From NCBI GenBank assembly GCA_963676045.1, contig OY780938.1, positions 930,001 through 994,000 of the forward strand: a DNA stretch of 64,000 nucleotides, written 5' to 3'. Origin of the DNA: Methanogranum sp963676045 (GTDB lineage Archaea; Thermoplasmatota; Thermoplasmata; Methanomassiliicoccales; Methanomethylophilaceae). Shown piece by piece: positions 32,694-42,372 of this stretch (position 1 is its first letter; each line of letters starts with the position of its first letter). Made by a program: the position numbers and the translations under genes. A model generated the notes under the pieces. That model was not told where the DNA came from. It saw only the letters and a program-made list of their open reading frames with translations, and did not search any database.

Positions 32694-33926
32694 ATGCCGA
32701 CCGAGAATATAACCATCAGAGAACGTTTGATTTTACATCTCAGCCGTTTCCCGGAATATGGCCCGGAAGAGATATACAACGTACCATTCGACCTTACACA
32801 GGATGGCATCGCCTCTGTACTTGGGATCTCCCGTGCACATGCTTCATTGGAATTGAAGAAATTGAGGGAGAGCGAGAAAGTATCAGAATGGTTGGCACAT
32901 ATCAAATCATCAGGAACGAAAAGGAAGGCCTATTGTCTCATGCCTGACGGAATCAAGGAGGCCAAACTGCTGAAGGACAGATTGACTTCCGAGGGGATAT
33001 CTGTGGAAGGCCTATTGGACATGAAAAGATGCGACCCCTCCGTTAAATGGGACTCCCTCAGTCCCGAGGACCGTGAGACGTTCGGATTGGCCTGCACCTT
33101 CAGGGAACCGATACTCAGAAAGACCATTCCCGATACCAATACCGGCATCATACCATCTGATTTCGAGGGATACATAACGATATCCGATGAGGTCCGCATC
33201 AAATATCTAAAGATGGCCACCGATGAGAGCATAAAAAGATGGCATAGCCGTGCTGCCGATTGGTATATCGACAACGTTTCCGATGAACAAGAGAAGCTCT
33301 TCCATCTTTGTTCTTCCAACAGGGACATAGAGGCCGCGAAGCTCCTGATAAGGAACGCTGAGAACTTCCTCGAGGATCCCAATGAAGACCTCATGGAGAT
33401 CGTGAAAAAGATGAGAGTGCCTCCGAAATACAACGAAACGGTACTCGAGATAAGGTCCAAACTTGCAGTAGAATGTCAAGATGGGATGGATGCATTATAT
33501 TGTGCGGACAGGTTGGAAGAATACGGACAGACCGTCGGGCCCATAATACTGCGCTCGGAAGTCGATATCCTCAAAGGGCATCCTGAGAAGGCATATGACA
33601 GGGCCATTTCCAAATACGGATTGGATAGAACGCCGAGTCTTGCACTCGTTATCGCCAAATCACTTTTCAAAATGAAAAGATACAAGGATGCAGAGGATTT
33701 CCTGTCGGATGCGATAAGATCATTCAACGAATCAGGAGATGTCGCCCATATGGATAGGATCATGGTCCTCAGAGCTGGAATAGCATATAATCTTGGAAAG
33801 AATGATGATTGCGCGAGTTATCTCAACAAGGCACTCAATTACTGCAAGGACGATGATTATAGGTCTAGAATAAAGAAGATGGTCTCTGACGTTAAGAACG
33901 GCAGAGGGGCCATCGATTTCCTTTGA
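32694..33926 (+). CDS. HTH-TPR transcription regulator-like protein
   Basis: 410 residues. The N-terminus is a winged HTH of the type DGIASVLGISRAHASLELKKL (about 32-52), preceded by ITIRERLILHLSRFPEY. The middle and C-terminal parts are helical with several TPR-like repeats (about 200-400). Similar archaeal proteins are described as P-loop/AP-ATPase-like or signal-responsive regulators, but here there is no nucleotide-binding motif. A TATA box (GATATAAAT region, about 32664-32670) lies 24-30 bases before ATG 32694, which decides this start over the frame opening at 32625. Confidence 0.8.
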   Translation: MPTENITIRERLILHLSRFPEYGPEEIYNVPFDLTQDGIASVLGISRAHASLELKKLRESEKVSEWLAHIKSSGTKRKAYCLMPDGIKEAKLLKDRLTSEGISVEGLLDMKRCDPSVKWDSLSPEDRETFGLACTFREPILRKTIPDTNTGIIPSDFEGYITISDEVRIKYLKMATDESIKRWHSRAADWYIDNVSDEQEKLFHLCSSNRDIEAAKLLIRNAENFLEDPNEDLMEIVKKMRVPPKYNETVLEIRSKLAVECQDGMDALYCADRLEEYGQTVGPIILRSEVDILKGHPEKAYDRAISKYGLDRTPSLALVIAKSLFKMKRYKDAEDFLSDAIRSFNESGDVAHMDRIMVLRAGIAYNLGKNDDCASYLNKALNYCKDDDYRSRIKKMVSDVKNGRGAIDFL

Positions 33927-35441
33927 TCACATTATCGGATTCTTCTTGAGATTGTCAAGATCGGATATGTAGAGTTCCCTTATGTCCTTTATATCCCACT
34001 TTAGCATTGCTAGCCTCTCGAAGCCGAATCCCCATGCCAGCACTGGACATTTGACGCCGAATGGCTCGACCACCTCTGGTCTGAATATGCCTGCGCCTCC
34101 GAGTTCCATCCATCTGCCGTTGAAGAACACCTCCAACTCGAGAGAAGGCTCGGTGTATGGGAAATATGCAGGCCTTATCCTTATCTGATCGAATCCCATC
34201 CTTGAATAGAATTCCTTTATTATGGATATCAGCATGTTGAAGTCCGCGTTCTCATCTATCAATATCCCTTCGATCTGGGTGAATTCTGGCAGATGCGTCG
34301 CGTCTATGGACTCGTTCCTGAATATCCTTGAGATCGAGAATGCCTTCTGAGGTGCATTGGGATGCTCGGCAATGTACCTTATGCTGCTTACAGTGCTGTG
34401 CGTCCTGAGAAGGGCCATCTCGGCCTTCTCCCTGGACCATTCGCCCCCCCATCCTGTGGAACCTGTGGAACCTCCGTGCTCATGCTCGCCCTTTACCTTC
34501 CTGACAAGTTCCTCATCCTCGATGGGGATGGATTTCGGATTATCGAGATAGAATGTGTCCTGAAGGTCCCTTGCAGGATGATCCTGAGGGGTGTAGAGCA
34601 CATCTAGATTCCAGAAAGCTGGTTGAACGTATTCGGATGACATCTCTGTGAAACCCATGTCTGTGAAGAGTCTCCTTACCTCCGATCCCAACCTTGAAAG
34701 CGGATGTTTCTTTGCAGGCGTCATTGAAGGGGCGAAGGTCTGGACGTCGTACTTGCGGAAGTCGACGTTCTGCCATTCCCCGCTCTGTATGAGACGATCG
34801 GTCACATCTGTGACCTGTTTCTTCAATTCGAGACCTGACCTTGCCGCATCGTATCCTTCGCTCGTGAGGGATATCTCCCTGAGGTTTATGATCCTCTCCT
34901 GTATCATACCCTGACGGCCTTTCAAATCTTTGACGATCTTCGCATCGGCATCCTTCTCTTCGATCGGACCTTTTGAGAGATTCTCGAGGAAAAGCTCATC
35001 TGGCATATTGTATTTCAAAGCGGATTTCCCAGTGACTGTGAGGACCAGGAATTTGGATTCCCCCTCGGCCTCTATGTTTGCGAGACCTTTCCTCTTCAAC
35101 CATCCTACCGCTATCTTGTCCTCTCCGTTGGGCATCTTCTTGGAGAGTAGGTCCATATCCATCTTCCCACCGTTCATTGATATGAAGGCCAAGGCGCGCC
35201 TCTCGGGAAGACCTTCGGAAACCACCTTTTGGTCTGCCAGTTCGAAGAACTTGAACGACCTCTCCTTGATGTGGGCCAATCCTTTCGACGATAGCCATGA
35301 GGCTGCCCCCATGATCTCCACTTCCAGATCGAACCTGCCTGACTCTATGAGGTCTGCGGGCGTGCTGGTACCTCCTGTCTCTTCTAGTGCCAACAACAAT
35401 CTCTTTTCATTATAGCTGAGTCCTTCGAGGACCTCTGACAT
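33927..35441 (-). CDS. pheS: Phenylalanyl-tRNA synthetase alpha subunit
   Basis: About 504 residues, the large archaeal/eukaryal-type alpha subunit. Three N-terminal winged-helix domains (about 1-180) bind tRNA; the class II catalytic core has motif 2 near FRNESIDATHLPEFTQIEG and motif 3 near GFGFERL close to the C-terminus. The frame opens at ATG 35447; ATG 35441 has better spacing from GGTGATC and is preferred. It follows trpS closely. The beta subunit gene pheT is not in the window. Confidence 0.96.
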   Translation of the reverse strand: MSEVLEGLSYNEKRLLLALEETGGTSTPADLIESGRFDLEVEIMGAASWLSSKGLAHIKERSFKFFELADQKVVSEGLPERRALAFISMNGGKMDMDLLSKKMPNGEDKIAVGWLKRKGLANIEAEGESKFLVLTVTGKSALKYNMPDELFLENLSKGPIEEKDADAKIVKDLKGRQGMIQERIINLREISLTSEGYDAARSGLELKKQVTDVTDRLIQSGEWQNVDFRKYDVQTFAPSMTPAKKHPLSRLGSEVRRLFTDMGFTEMSSEYVQPAFWNLDVLYTPQDHPARDLQDTFYLDNPKSIPIEDEELVRKVKGEHEHGGSTGSTGWGGEWSREKAEMALLRTHSTVSSIRYIAEHPNAPQKAFSISRIFRNESIDATHLPEFTQIEGILIDENADFNMLISIIKEFYSRMGFDQIRIRPAYFPYTEPSLELEVFFNGRWMELGGAGIFRPEVVEPFGVKCPVLAWGFGFERLAMLKWDIKDIRELYISDLDNLKKNPIM

Positions 35442-35451
35442 GTTCATTTGA

Positions 35452-36573
35452 TCACCACTTGAAGCCTTCGAAGGTCATGCTATCGACGACCTCCCTGGCC
35501 TCTTCTCTTTTAGCCTGATGTTCCTCAAGGAACACATTTATCTTGTTCGTGAGCGCCACCTTGCATTCACCGCAGAGTATCTCCCCGCGCCTGCACTTCT
35601 CGGCCATCTCATTGACCTTGACGTCATCCTTTTCGAAAAGGTAATAGTTGTACTTGAATACAGCACAGACCTCGGGATTTCCGCCATTCACTTTCTGCTC
35701 CTCGACGGTTGTGCAGCCGCCTGTGAATGCCCTCCCTACCTTCTTCTTTACCTCTTTCGCATTGTCCGTCGTGTATATCGTGGCCATCGAATCGGATGAG
35801 GACATCTTATCTCCACCGCTCAAGCCTGGGAACATCTTGCAATATAGCATCGCTGGCTTTGGATAGTTCAATCCAGGGGCCACATCCCTTGCTACCCTGA
35901 AGTGCGGGTCCTGGTCTATCCCGCATGGTATTAGGCATGGGACCTGTCTGCCCGACTGCTCTGTCGGGAGGAATGCTGGCGCCGCCTGTATGGTCGTGAA
36001 GAATATCGAACCTATGTTTGTCGAATTGTCGAATCCAAAAACCGCCTTTGCAGTAGAGAACGTGACCTTCTTTGCGACCTTCAAAGATATCGGATACAGG
36101 GTCTTTATGCATTCCGAATCAAGTATTATCTTTGTGTTATCTGGATCGAACCCCAATGCCACGAAATCGAGCGCGTTCTCATATGCCAGACCCCTTGTCT
36201 CCTTCAATGTTAGGTCCTTGAAGAGAAATTTCTCATCATCTGTCATCTGGAAAAGCATCGGCACCTTGAAAGTGTCCTGCACCCATTTGTTGAATATCCA
36301 TGGCATGAGATGTCCCAGATGCGTATTTCCAGAGGGCCCTCTCCCAGTGTAGAGGAAGAACTTGTTCCCCTTGTCGTACTGATCCAACAAAAGATTCATG
36401 TCCCTATGGCAATAGAATATCCCTCTCCTGAGCATCGGGTGTATTTCCCCATAACTACTGAACCTCTGCAAAAGATTGTCATCTATGGGCGTAGTACCGA
36501 AACTCTGCATCAAACGGTCATAATCTATATCCCCCGTGACCTCCCAGGGCGTGACCTTGAACTCCTCTGCCAT
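35452..36573 (-). CDS. trpS: Tryptophanyl-tRNA synthetase, archaeal/eukaryal type
   Basis: 373 residues, class I. The HIGH-like motif is HLGH in GPSGNTHLGHLMPWIF (about 78-93) and the KMSKS motif is KMSSS in GGDKMSSSDS (about 252-261). The N-terminal extension DKWEVTG-like (here TPWEVTGDIDYDRLMQSFG) is typical of archaeal/eukaryal TrpRS. It forms a two-gene unit with pheS, separated by ten bases from the chosen pheS start, and is divergent from an unknown gene. Confidence 0.97.
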   Translation of the reverse strand: MAEEFKVTPWEVTGDIDYDRLMQSFGTTPIDDNLLQRFSSYGEIHPMLRRGIFYCHRDMNLLLDQYDKGNKFFLYTGRGPSGNTHLGHLMPWIFNKWVQDTFKVPMLFQMTDDEKFLFKDLTLKETRGLAYENALDFVALGFDPDNTKIILDSECIKTLYPISLKVAKKVTFSTAKAVFGFDNSTNIGSIFFTTIQAAPAFLPTEQSGRQVPCLIPCGIDQDPHFRVARDVAPGLNYPKPAMLYCKMFPGLSGGDKMSSSDSMATIYTTDNAKEVKKKVGRAFTGGCTTVEEQKVNGGNPEVCAVFKYNYYLFEKDDVKVNEMAEKCRRGEILCGECKVALTNKINVFLEEHQAKREEAREVVDSMTFEGFKW

Positions 36574-36667
36574 GATTGACCTGGAACGAGTAGTGATAAC
36601 ATCATTTTTAATGTTTCTAGAATGAGACGATAAATCCCTTTATATTTGGATTACAATCACCGCCCAT

Positions 36668-37099
36668 ATGTGGAAGATACTCGGTAAGGATACAATATAT
36701 CTGGACATTGGATACACCGCGAAGAAAAGACTCGGAGAGCTTGCAGGGGATAATGAGAAGGCGAATGAGTTCAGAGAACTTATTAACAAGTCCGATATCA
36801 ATTTCATGATCAATGGCACCACTGAGTACAATACATTCTTCTTCAGAGTTCCAGATGAGTTGACGCCGGAGCAGATACAGCTTATGGCCGACGTCTCCCT
36901 ATCGATCGTATGCAACACCGAATTGCCTATGATAGAGGTCGAAGGGGTAGAACAGAAATTCCTGATAATATTCACCAACGATAAGGAACCGGAACTCCTC
37001 GGCATACACAAGACACCTGGGATGTCATCCGGAGCCATATTCAAACCTATAATTCAGGCACTGGATGCTCCTGGCAGACTCAACGCTCAGTTCGAATGA
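36668..37099 (+). CDS. Small soluble protein, unknown
   Basis: 143 residues, not recognised. It is acidic, mixed alpha/beta, with no signal, membrane segment or cysteine pattern except one Cys near residue 80. The N-terminus WKILGKDTIYLDIGYTAKKRLGEL looks like strand-helix. A TATA box (CTTTATATTT, about 36638-36647) lies 21-30 bases before ATG 36668, so it is probably expressed as a leaderless message. Its 3' end overlaps the convergent membrane-protein gene by 13 bases. Confidence 0.7.
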   Translation: MWKILGKDTIYLDIGYTAKKRLGELAGDNEKANEFRELINKSDINFMINGTTEYNTFFFRVPDELTPEQIQLMADVSLSIVCNTELPMIEVEGVEQKFLIIFTNDKEPELLGIHKTPGMSSGAIFKPIIQALDAPGRLNAQFE

Positions 37100-38217
37100 T
37101 CTTCCTCGGGGATGGCGAGCTTCCCGAAATCCTTCTTATCTCTGAGAGGGGTTCCGGGTATCTCTTCGAAATTGACCTTCTCCCTTTTATCCAATCCTAC
37201 GAACAATGGGGCTGGACGGAGCACTTTCCATTTTGAATTGATATCGTTGACCAGGATGGGTTCGAACATCACATAATATATCACAGATGTGAATATTATC
37301 ACCAAAGCGATCGTCACACCGGATGTTATTATGTATGCCAGCACGATGAAAATGTTGGTATTGTTTATCGCAATGACTATGAATATCAATGTCGCAAAGA
37401 CAGGAAGCGCCATCCTTATCAACGTGGCCTTGATGCCGTCATAGAATCTGTATTCACGATAGTTCGTCTCTATCCTGACATTCAATGATTTGAATATGGA
37501 CCATGGCAATACGAAAAGGGGAATCAGAAGCACCAATGAGAAGACGTACATCGGCGTGTTGTAATTGGAGGAATTGCCCATGAATGCTGGATTCATAGAC
37601 ATGTATATCCACAACAACATGCCCACCATGAGGCCCAGGAATATCGTGCCGCCCATCTCCTTCCATGGTAATTTGTCGCGCCTCATATCATATTCGAGAA
37701 GTATGTTCCTAGTATCCATGTCCCCTGGTATGTTGAATGCGAATACGACCGCCCTGTCTATAAAACTCAATTTCTTCTTTATGTTGATGTATTCAACAGT
37801 GCGGATTATCCTGTAGAATATCCACCTCTGTATCGCATTCACCAATGATACGCAGCCTGCTGCGCCTAGAGTGACGAACAATATCAGATAGAACAACATG
37901 TCCGGTAATTTCAACAGCACAATGGCGATTATGAGTATCATGACGGATATGAACATCCATAATCTGTTGCATATCATATAGAAAGCACCGCAGAAGAAGA
38001 AGAGAGATGTGAGGATCGGTATGCTGTTGTAAAGAGGTTCTCCGTTGAATATCCTGTATAATATGACGACGGTGGACCCCAATATCGCGAGGAGTGCGAT
38101 TATCAGTGTCATCTTATCCGATGGACGTATCAGAGATAATCCGTCAGGCAGATTATCCTTCCAATATACGCCGTTCCTTCCCTGCTCCAGATGAAAGCTC
38201 ATATCCTTTCCATCCAT
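37087..38217 (-). CDS. Multi-pass membrane protein, unknown
   Basis: 376 residues with about eight or nine membrane segments between residues 35 and 320 and a soluble C-terminal tail of about 55 residues. Between the helices there is a conserved-looking basic loop (IQRWIFYRIIRTVEYINIKKK, about 129-149) and a cytosolic stretch around 160-185. No family was recognised. It overlaps the upstream small gene (38199-38537) by 19 bases, so the two are translationally coupled and may work together. Confidence 0.75.
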   Translation of the reverse strand: MDGKDMSFHLEQGRNGVYWKDNLPDGLSLIRPSDKMTLIIALLAILGSTVVILYRIFNGEPLYNSIPILTSLFFFCGAFYMICNRLWMFISVMILIIAIVLLKLPDMLFYLILFVTLGAAGCVSLVNAIQRWIFYRIIRTVEYINIKKKLSFIDRAVVFAFNIPGDMDTRNILLEYDMRRDKLPWKEMGGTIFLGLMVGMLLWIYMSMNPAFMGNSSNYNTPMYVFSLVLLIPLFVLPWSIFKSLNVRIETNYREYRFYDGIKATLIRMALPVFATLIFIVIAINNTNIFIVLAYIITSGVTIALVIIFTSVIYYVMFEPILVNDINSKWKVLRPAPLFVGLDKREKVNFEEIPGTPLRDKKDFGKLAIPEEDHSN

Positions 38218-38537
38218 ATCTCGATGTCGACCTTGGCTTTGTCTCCAGGGTATACGCCCATCAAAAGGCCCATTTCCTTATTGGCTTCTGTTAATATTGG
38301 ACCGGCCTCGAGTTCGATTATATCCTCTTTGTGATACACAGAGGAATTGCCGCTGTTTGCGAATGCTATCGATACAGGCTTATCGGAACTCAACCTGAAA
38401 AATATGGCCCTCTTCGGTTTCACATCTAAAGGGAATGTCTTGACATTGTCATAACATCCTGGTTTCGTGGGATCGAAATTGCCAATGCTCATCTGCCTAG
38501 CATTGAATATTTCCACTCTTTTATCAAAGACCGCCAA
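38199..38537 (-). CDS. Small protein, unknown, TTG start
   Basis: 112 residues, not recognised. It is a beta-rich soluble protein with no membrane segment or cysteine cluster other than one Cys near 28. The start is TTG 38537 with GGTGGGG about five bases ahead; the alternative is ATG at residue 16. Its end overlaps the membrane-protein gene downstream. With the cbf5 stop 59 bases upstream, it could be the distal part of the ribosomal supercluster transcript or have its own promoter. Confidence 0.65.
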   Translation of the reverse strand: MAVFDKRVEIFNARQMSIGNFDPTKPGCYDNVKTFPLDVKPKRAIFFRLSSDKPVSIAFANSGNSSVYHKEDIIELEAGPILTEANKEMGLLMGVYPGDKAKVDIEIWMERI

Positions 38538-38596
38538 TTACCCCACCCTTTGCACTGATTGACATCCCCATTAATAGGAATTTCGCTGGACTGAGA

Positions 38597-39589
38597 TCAT
38601 TCCGATGCTGTCTCTTCCACGATGTCCAGGTCCGTGGAGAATTTCCACATCTTCGGATAGTGCCCCCTTTCCATGAAGACGCGCTCCGTTGACACCGCCT
38701 TACCTTGATCGGTGGACATTATCTTCGCTGAGGACATCTGCATCTTGCCCAAAGCGATCAATTCGCCCCTGGCCGTCATCATTGCGACCAGTGCGTTCTT
38801 CCTTATCTCGTCATCCAGCATGTGTATGCCTTGTATGTTGAGGTCTGCACCATGGCATATCGCATCCACGGCTGTCGCTTTCACTATTACCTTTGGCAAA
38901 GGTTCGACCAAGACCTCCATGGGCTGTATGAGGCTTCTCAGCCATTGCTCGCGACCGTCCTGTTGCCAAAATATATACGAATCTGCGAGGTCTTGCAAAG
39001 TGGCAGCGTGGTCCTCCTTCATCATACCTGAACGTGAACGCCTTAACTGTTCCATGTTGGCACCACATCCCAACACTTCTCCGACATCTGTGCAGAGTGT
39101 TCTTATGTATGTGCCTGCATCGCAGGACACTCTGAAAAGCACCAATCTGTCTTTTATCTCAAGTATCTCAATTTCTTTTACGGTCCTTATCCTCAACTGT
39201 CTCTTTACAGCGGACCTCACAGGAGGCAATTGGTATATCTTCCCCTGGAATCTTGAGATGACCTCTCTGATCCTTTTCTCTGACCTATCTGAATGTATCC
39301 TCATGAGACAGATGTACTCTTTATCCGAGGAAAGGACGACATCCGTTAGGCGTATTGCCTTACCCGTGCATATCGGCAATATGCCGCTGACATAGGGGTC
39401 CAATGTACCCCCGTGGCTTATCTTTTCGACATGTATGACATCCCTTGCCCATGCGGTGACCTGATGGGACGTCGGACCTGAAGGCTTATCCAAAGCGATG
39501 ACCCCGCCGTTTAGGAGTTCTCCTACGGAGCGGTCCGATGGCCTCTTCCCCCATTTGTCAGGGATCGTCTTTGGGTCCTTTATCAACAT
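38597..39589 (-). CDS. cbf5: tRNA/rRNA pseudouridine synthase Cbf5
   Basis: 330 residues. Cbf5 is the catalytic subunit of H/ACA RNPs and also acts on tRNA U55. The catalytic Asp is D64 in GGTLDPYVSG (60-69), and a C-terminal PUA domain (about 230-310) follows. The length and N-terminal region are archaeal. It is the last recognisable member of the ribosomal supercluster, overlapping cmk by seven bases, as in many archaea. Confidence 0.96.
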   Translation of the reverse strand: MLIKDPKTIPDKWGKRPSDRSVGELLNGGVIALDKPSGPTSHQVTAWARDVIHVEKISHGGTLDPYVSGILPICTGKAIRLTDVVLSSDKEYICLMRIHSDRSEKRIREVISRFQGKIYQLPPVRSAVKRQLRIRTVKEIEILEIKDRLVLFRVSCDAGTYIRTLCTDVGEVLGCGANMEQLRRSRSGMMKEDHAATLQDLADSYIFWQQDGREQWLRSLIQPMEVLVEPLPKVIVKATAVDAICHGADLNIQGIHMLDDEIRKNALVAMMTARGELIALGKMQMSSAKIMSTDQGKAVSTERVFMERGHYPKMWKFSTDLDIVEETASE

Positions 39590-40119
39590 TTGAATTCCTT
39601 TAAAGATTCCAGTATCTTCTTCGTGACCTCTTTAGGGGTCATGTTATCGGTCGAGATCACGAGATTGTACACACTGAGATCGTCGATGTCGATATCGTAG
39701 TACATCTTGTAACGTTTTGCCTCTGAGGCCTGACGTTCCAACGTCTTCTTCACAGCCAAATCTATGGATTCACCCTCGCGAGTCCCTACCCTTGTCATCC
39801 TTGTCTTAGGACTGGCACTGAGATATATCTTGAATGCAGGAATATTGTTTCTAGAAAGTAGATATGCAGAAAGTCTTGATTCCAAGATTATGTCGGCGTT
39901 AGAACGTGCGACCTCCAATATCTTGGAATCGATCTTTTTATCGATCTCGGGGTCCTTCTCTGCCAAAGCACTGAATTCCCCCAATGTGAGTTTTCTTTCA
40001 GCTGCCATTTCACGGAAGAACTGCCCGAAGACCACGGCTTTCACGCCGAGGGCCTCGGACAGCATCTTGCACGTTGTAGTCTTCCCCGAACCGGGTGGAC
40101 CACTTATGGTTATCCTCAT
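39583..40119 (-). CDS. cmk: Cytidylate kinase, archaeal type
   Basis: 178 residues from ATG 40119. It phosphorylates CMP and dCMP. The P-loop GPPGSGKTT is at residues 6-14, after the short MRITIS strand. The frame opens at TTG 40134, but AAGGTC ahead of ATG 40119 and family alignment favour the later start. It lies between the DUF106 gene and cbf5, the classical archaeal order, though L34e and L14e that often sit here are missing. Confidence 0.95.
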   Translation of the reverse strand: MRITISGPPGSGKTTTCKMLSEALGVKAVVFGQFFREMAAERKLTLGEFSALAEKDPEIDKKIDSKILEVARSNADIILESRLSAYLLSRNNIPAFKIYLSASPKTRMTRVGTREGESIDLAVKKTLERQASEAKRYKMYYDIDIDDLSVYNLVISTDNMTPKEVTKKILESLKEFKC

Positions 40120-40130
40120 CTGAAAGACCT

Positions 40131-40811
40131 TCAATGAACCTTGTCCAATTCAGATAGGCGCTTCTTTAAGAGGTAATATCTCACGAATCTGTTCTCCAGC
40201 TGCCCTATTGGTAAGCTGATCATCGTGTATATTATGATCCAGTATGGAAGGAATCCCATTAATGCATCTTCTAAGTTCAACAGACCCCATGGCATGTTGA
40301 TGACGAGGTCCGCAGGGTCCACTGTGTGAGACACGAAATAGTAGATCCATGCATACACTGGAAGTATCACGACCATTGTTATGGGCATGACCTTCATCTG
40401 GTCTGTGCTGGACTTCATTGATTTCGCCATCATCTGAGGCTGCTGTTCCTGAAGCTTCTTCAGCTTGAAGAGATTGTTCTCCCTCCTTGACTGCCTTAAC
40501 TCCGCGTTGAACGAAGACTGTTCCTGCTGTACCTTCGCCTGTTCGATCGGCTCCGATATGAAACCTCTGATTACAGTACTTATGGTTATCATTATGATAC
40601 CAGCTATTATCAGGGTAAATACAGGCCATTCTCCTCCGAAGTCGATGTACTTGAACACTACGTTCAATGCACTGCCTATCGGGTCCCTGAACATCATGAC
40701 GACCATCATGATGACCAGGGCGATCATCATACCGATCATCGTCCCTTTAGGCATTGCAGGCATCGACTGCTGCATCTTCTGCATCTGTTCTGGTGATCCT
40801 GGATTTGACAT
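40131..40811 (-). CDS. DUF106 membrane insertase (EMC3/YidC-like)
   Basis: 226 residues, three main membrane segments (about 24-45, 60-85 and 140-165) plus a fourth hydrophobic stretch near 190-205 and a charged coiled segment between the first pairs (about 88-130). This is the archaeal member of the YidC/Oxa1/EMC3 superfamily, thought to help insert membrane proteins. It starts within the secY stop (TGATG), so it is co-translated with SecY, as expected for a translocon partner. Confidence 0.92.
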   Translation of the reverse strand: MSNPGSPEQMQKMQQSMPAMPKGTMIGMMIALVIMMVVMMFRDPIGSALNVVFKYIDFGGEWPVFTLIIAGIIMITISTVIRGFISEPIEQAKVQQEQSSFNAELRQSRRENNLFKLKKLQEQQPQMMAKSMKSSTDQMKVMPITMVVILPVYAWIYYFVSHTVDPADLVINMPWGLLNLEDALMGFLPYWIIIYTMISLPIGQLENRFVRYYLLKKRLSELDKVH

Positions 40812-42349
40812 CAGCTCTCTCCTCCGAAGAACCCTCTCATTACTGGGTTCATCTCCATCATCTGTTCACGGCCCACTGCCTCATAGAAGTGGATCATTAT
40901 ACCCACTGCTAACAGCAATCCCGTACCTGAAGCATTTCCTGTTGTACCAATCATATCGGCACACGCAGCTAAGGCTCCTATCAGAGCTCCTGACAATATC
41001 GTGATTGTCGGGATATATCTCTCCAATACACGTTTCAGTACACGCGGGTCGCGACGGAATCCGGGTATCTGCATACCGCTCTTCTGGATCTGGTTGGCGA
41101 CAGCTTCAGGACCGAGATTAGTTGTCTCGACCCAGAACTTCGCGAACATTATCGAACCCATCACCATCACGGTACCATATATCGTCACACGACATATGTT
41201 CTCCAACCCCGTATGGTCATTACCATAGGTCACAGGATCCAATATAGGCATTAGCCAATCTGTAAGGCCTTGCGGGGCCGATAGATACCATGCTATTCCT
41301 CCGGATGCTGTTGTCGAACCACTAGTGAACGACCCTATGAACTCATTATGCCCGATCAAAGGTATACTACTTAGGAAACCATTGGTGTACAGCAACAAAG
41401 CGACCATGCTGACGTTAGCCAACAAGGCAGACATCAAGATGACAGGTATGTTACTCGAATACATCAGTTTGATAGGATACCTACCTCTGGCGCCTCTGGC
41501 ATTACCATGCGACAGAGGCAATTCGATACGACTTGATTCTAGATATACGACTATTAGGAATATTACGACAGTTCCCACCAACGCTATCATCGGATTGGGT
41601 TGACCCAGGAATATCGCCTCATATCCCCCACTAGCCATCTCCGATGAATTGGTGTTCATCAGTATGTAGATGGCCTTGGGTATAGTTCCAGCAGGCGGAT
41701 TCGTTATACTCATCACTTCGGTGGATGATGCGGCGTACCAGTTCAATGCCCCGGTGAACACAGCCTGCGAAACTCCTGCTGCGATGAATAGCGATATACC
41801 GCTACCTATACCCCATTTCGAAACGACCTCATCGAACAGGAATACCAGATACGATCCGATACACAACTGCAGGATGATCAATAGTTTGGATCCGTTCGAA
41901 CCGAAGGTCGAGACGAACTCGTCGGACGGTACCAGGTAACCGAATACCTGAGGTATCGCCTCGACGAGTATCATCACTATGACCAACAGTTTCAGAACGG
42001 ATTGATAACATGCTTTGTCTTTTCTGTTCGTGAGATCGAGTTTGATTATCTTCGCTCCCACGAACAGTTGCATGATGATCGAGGCTGTGACGATGGGCCC
42101 GATACCCAGCTGCAGGATCGTACCCGACGCTCCTGCCATGATGGTCCTGTACTGTGCAAATAGATCAAGCGATTCCGCTTGGTCCAGGCCGTATATGTAC
42201 ACATTGGTCATTATGAAGTATACGACCAACACGACAATGACCCACATCATTTTCGTCCTGAAGTGCACATGGCCTTCAGGACGTTTGACTGCGGGGAGCC
42301 TGTCGCCTAAGGGCTTCACCTTATACAACAGGCTAGGTTGTTCATCCAT
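40811..42349 (-). CDS. secY: Preprotein translocase subunit SecY
   Basis: 512 residues, ten membrane helices. SecY (Sec61 alpha) is the channel of the Sec translocon. The N-terminus KPLGDRLPAVKRPEGHVHFRTK is the usual archaeal start, and the long extracytoplasmic loop around residues 200-240 is a little larger than average. The C-terminus lies over DUF106. It follows L15 by 23 bases in the spc part of the supercluster. Confidence 0.97.
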   Translation of the reverse strand: MDEQPSLLYKVKPLGDRLPAVKRPEGHVHFRTKMMWVIVVLVVYFIMTNVYIYGLDQAESLDLFAQYRTIMAGASGTILQLGIGPIVTASIIMQLFVGAKIIKLDLTNRKDKACYQSVLKLLVIVMILVEAIPQVFGYLVPSDEFVSTFGSNGSKLLIILQLCIGSYLVFLFDEVVSKWGIGSGISLFIAAGVSQAVFTGALNWYAASSTEVMSITNPPAGTIPKAIYILMNTNSSEMASGGYEAIFLGQPNPMIALVGTVVIFLIVVYLESSRIELPLSHGNARGARGRYPIKLMYSSNIPVILMSALLANVSMVALLLYTNGFLSSIPLIGHNEFIGSFTSGSTTASGGIAWYLSAPQGLTDWLMPILDPVTYGNDHTGLENICRVTIYGTVMVMGSIMFAKFWVETTNLGPEAVANQIQKSGMQIPGFRRDPRVLKRVLERYIPTITILSGALIGALAACADMIGTTGNASGTGLLLAVGIMIHFYEAVGREQMMEMNPVMRGFFGGES

Positions 42350-42372
42350 CCCAATCTAACTCCTCGATTCAC

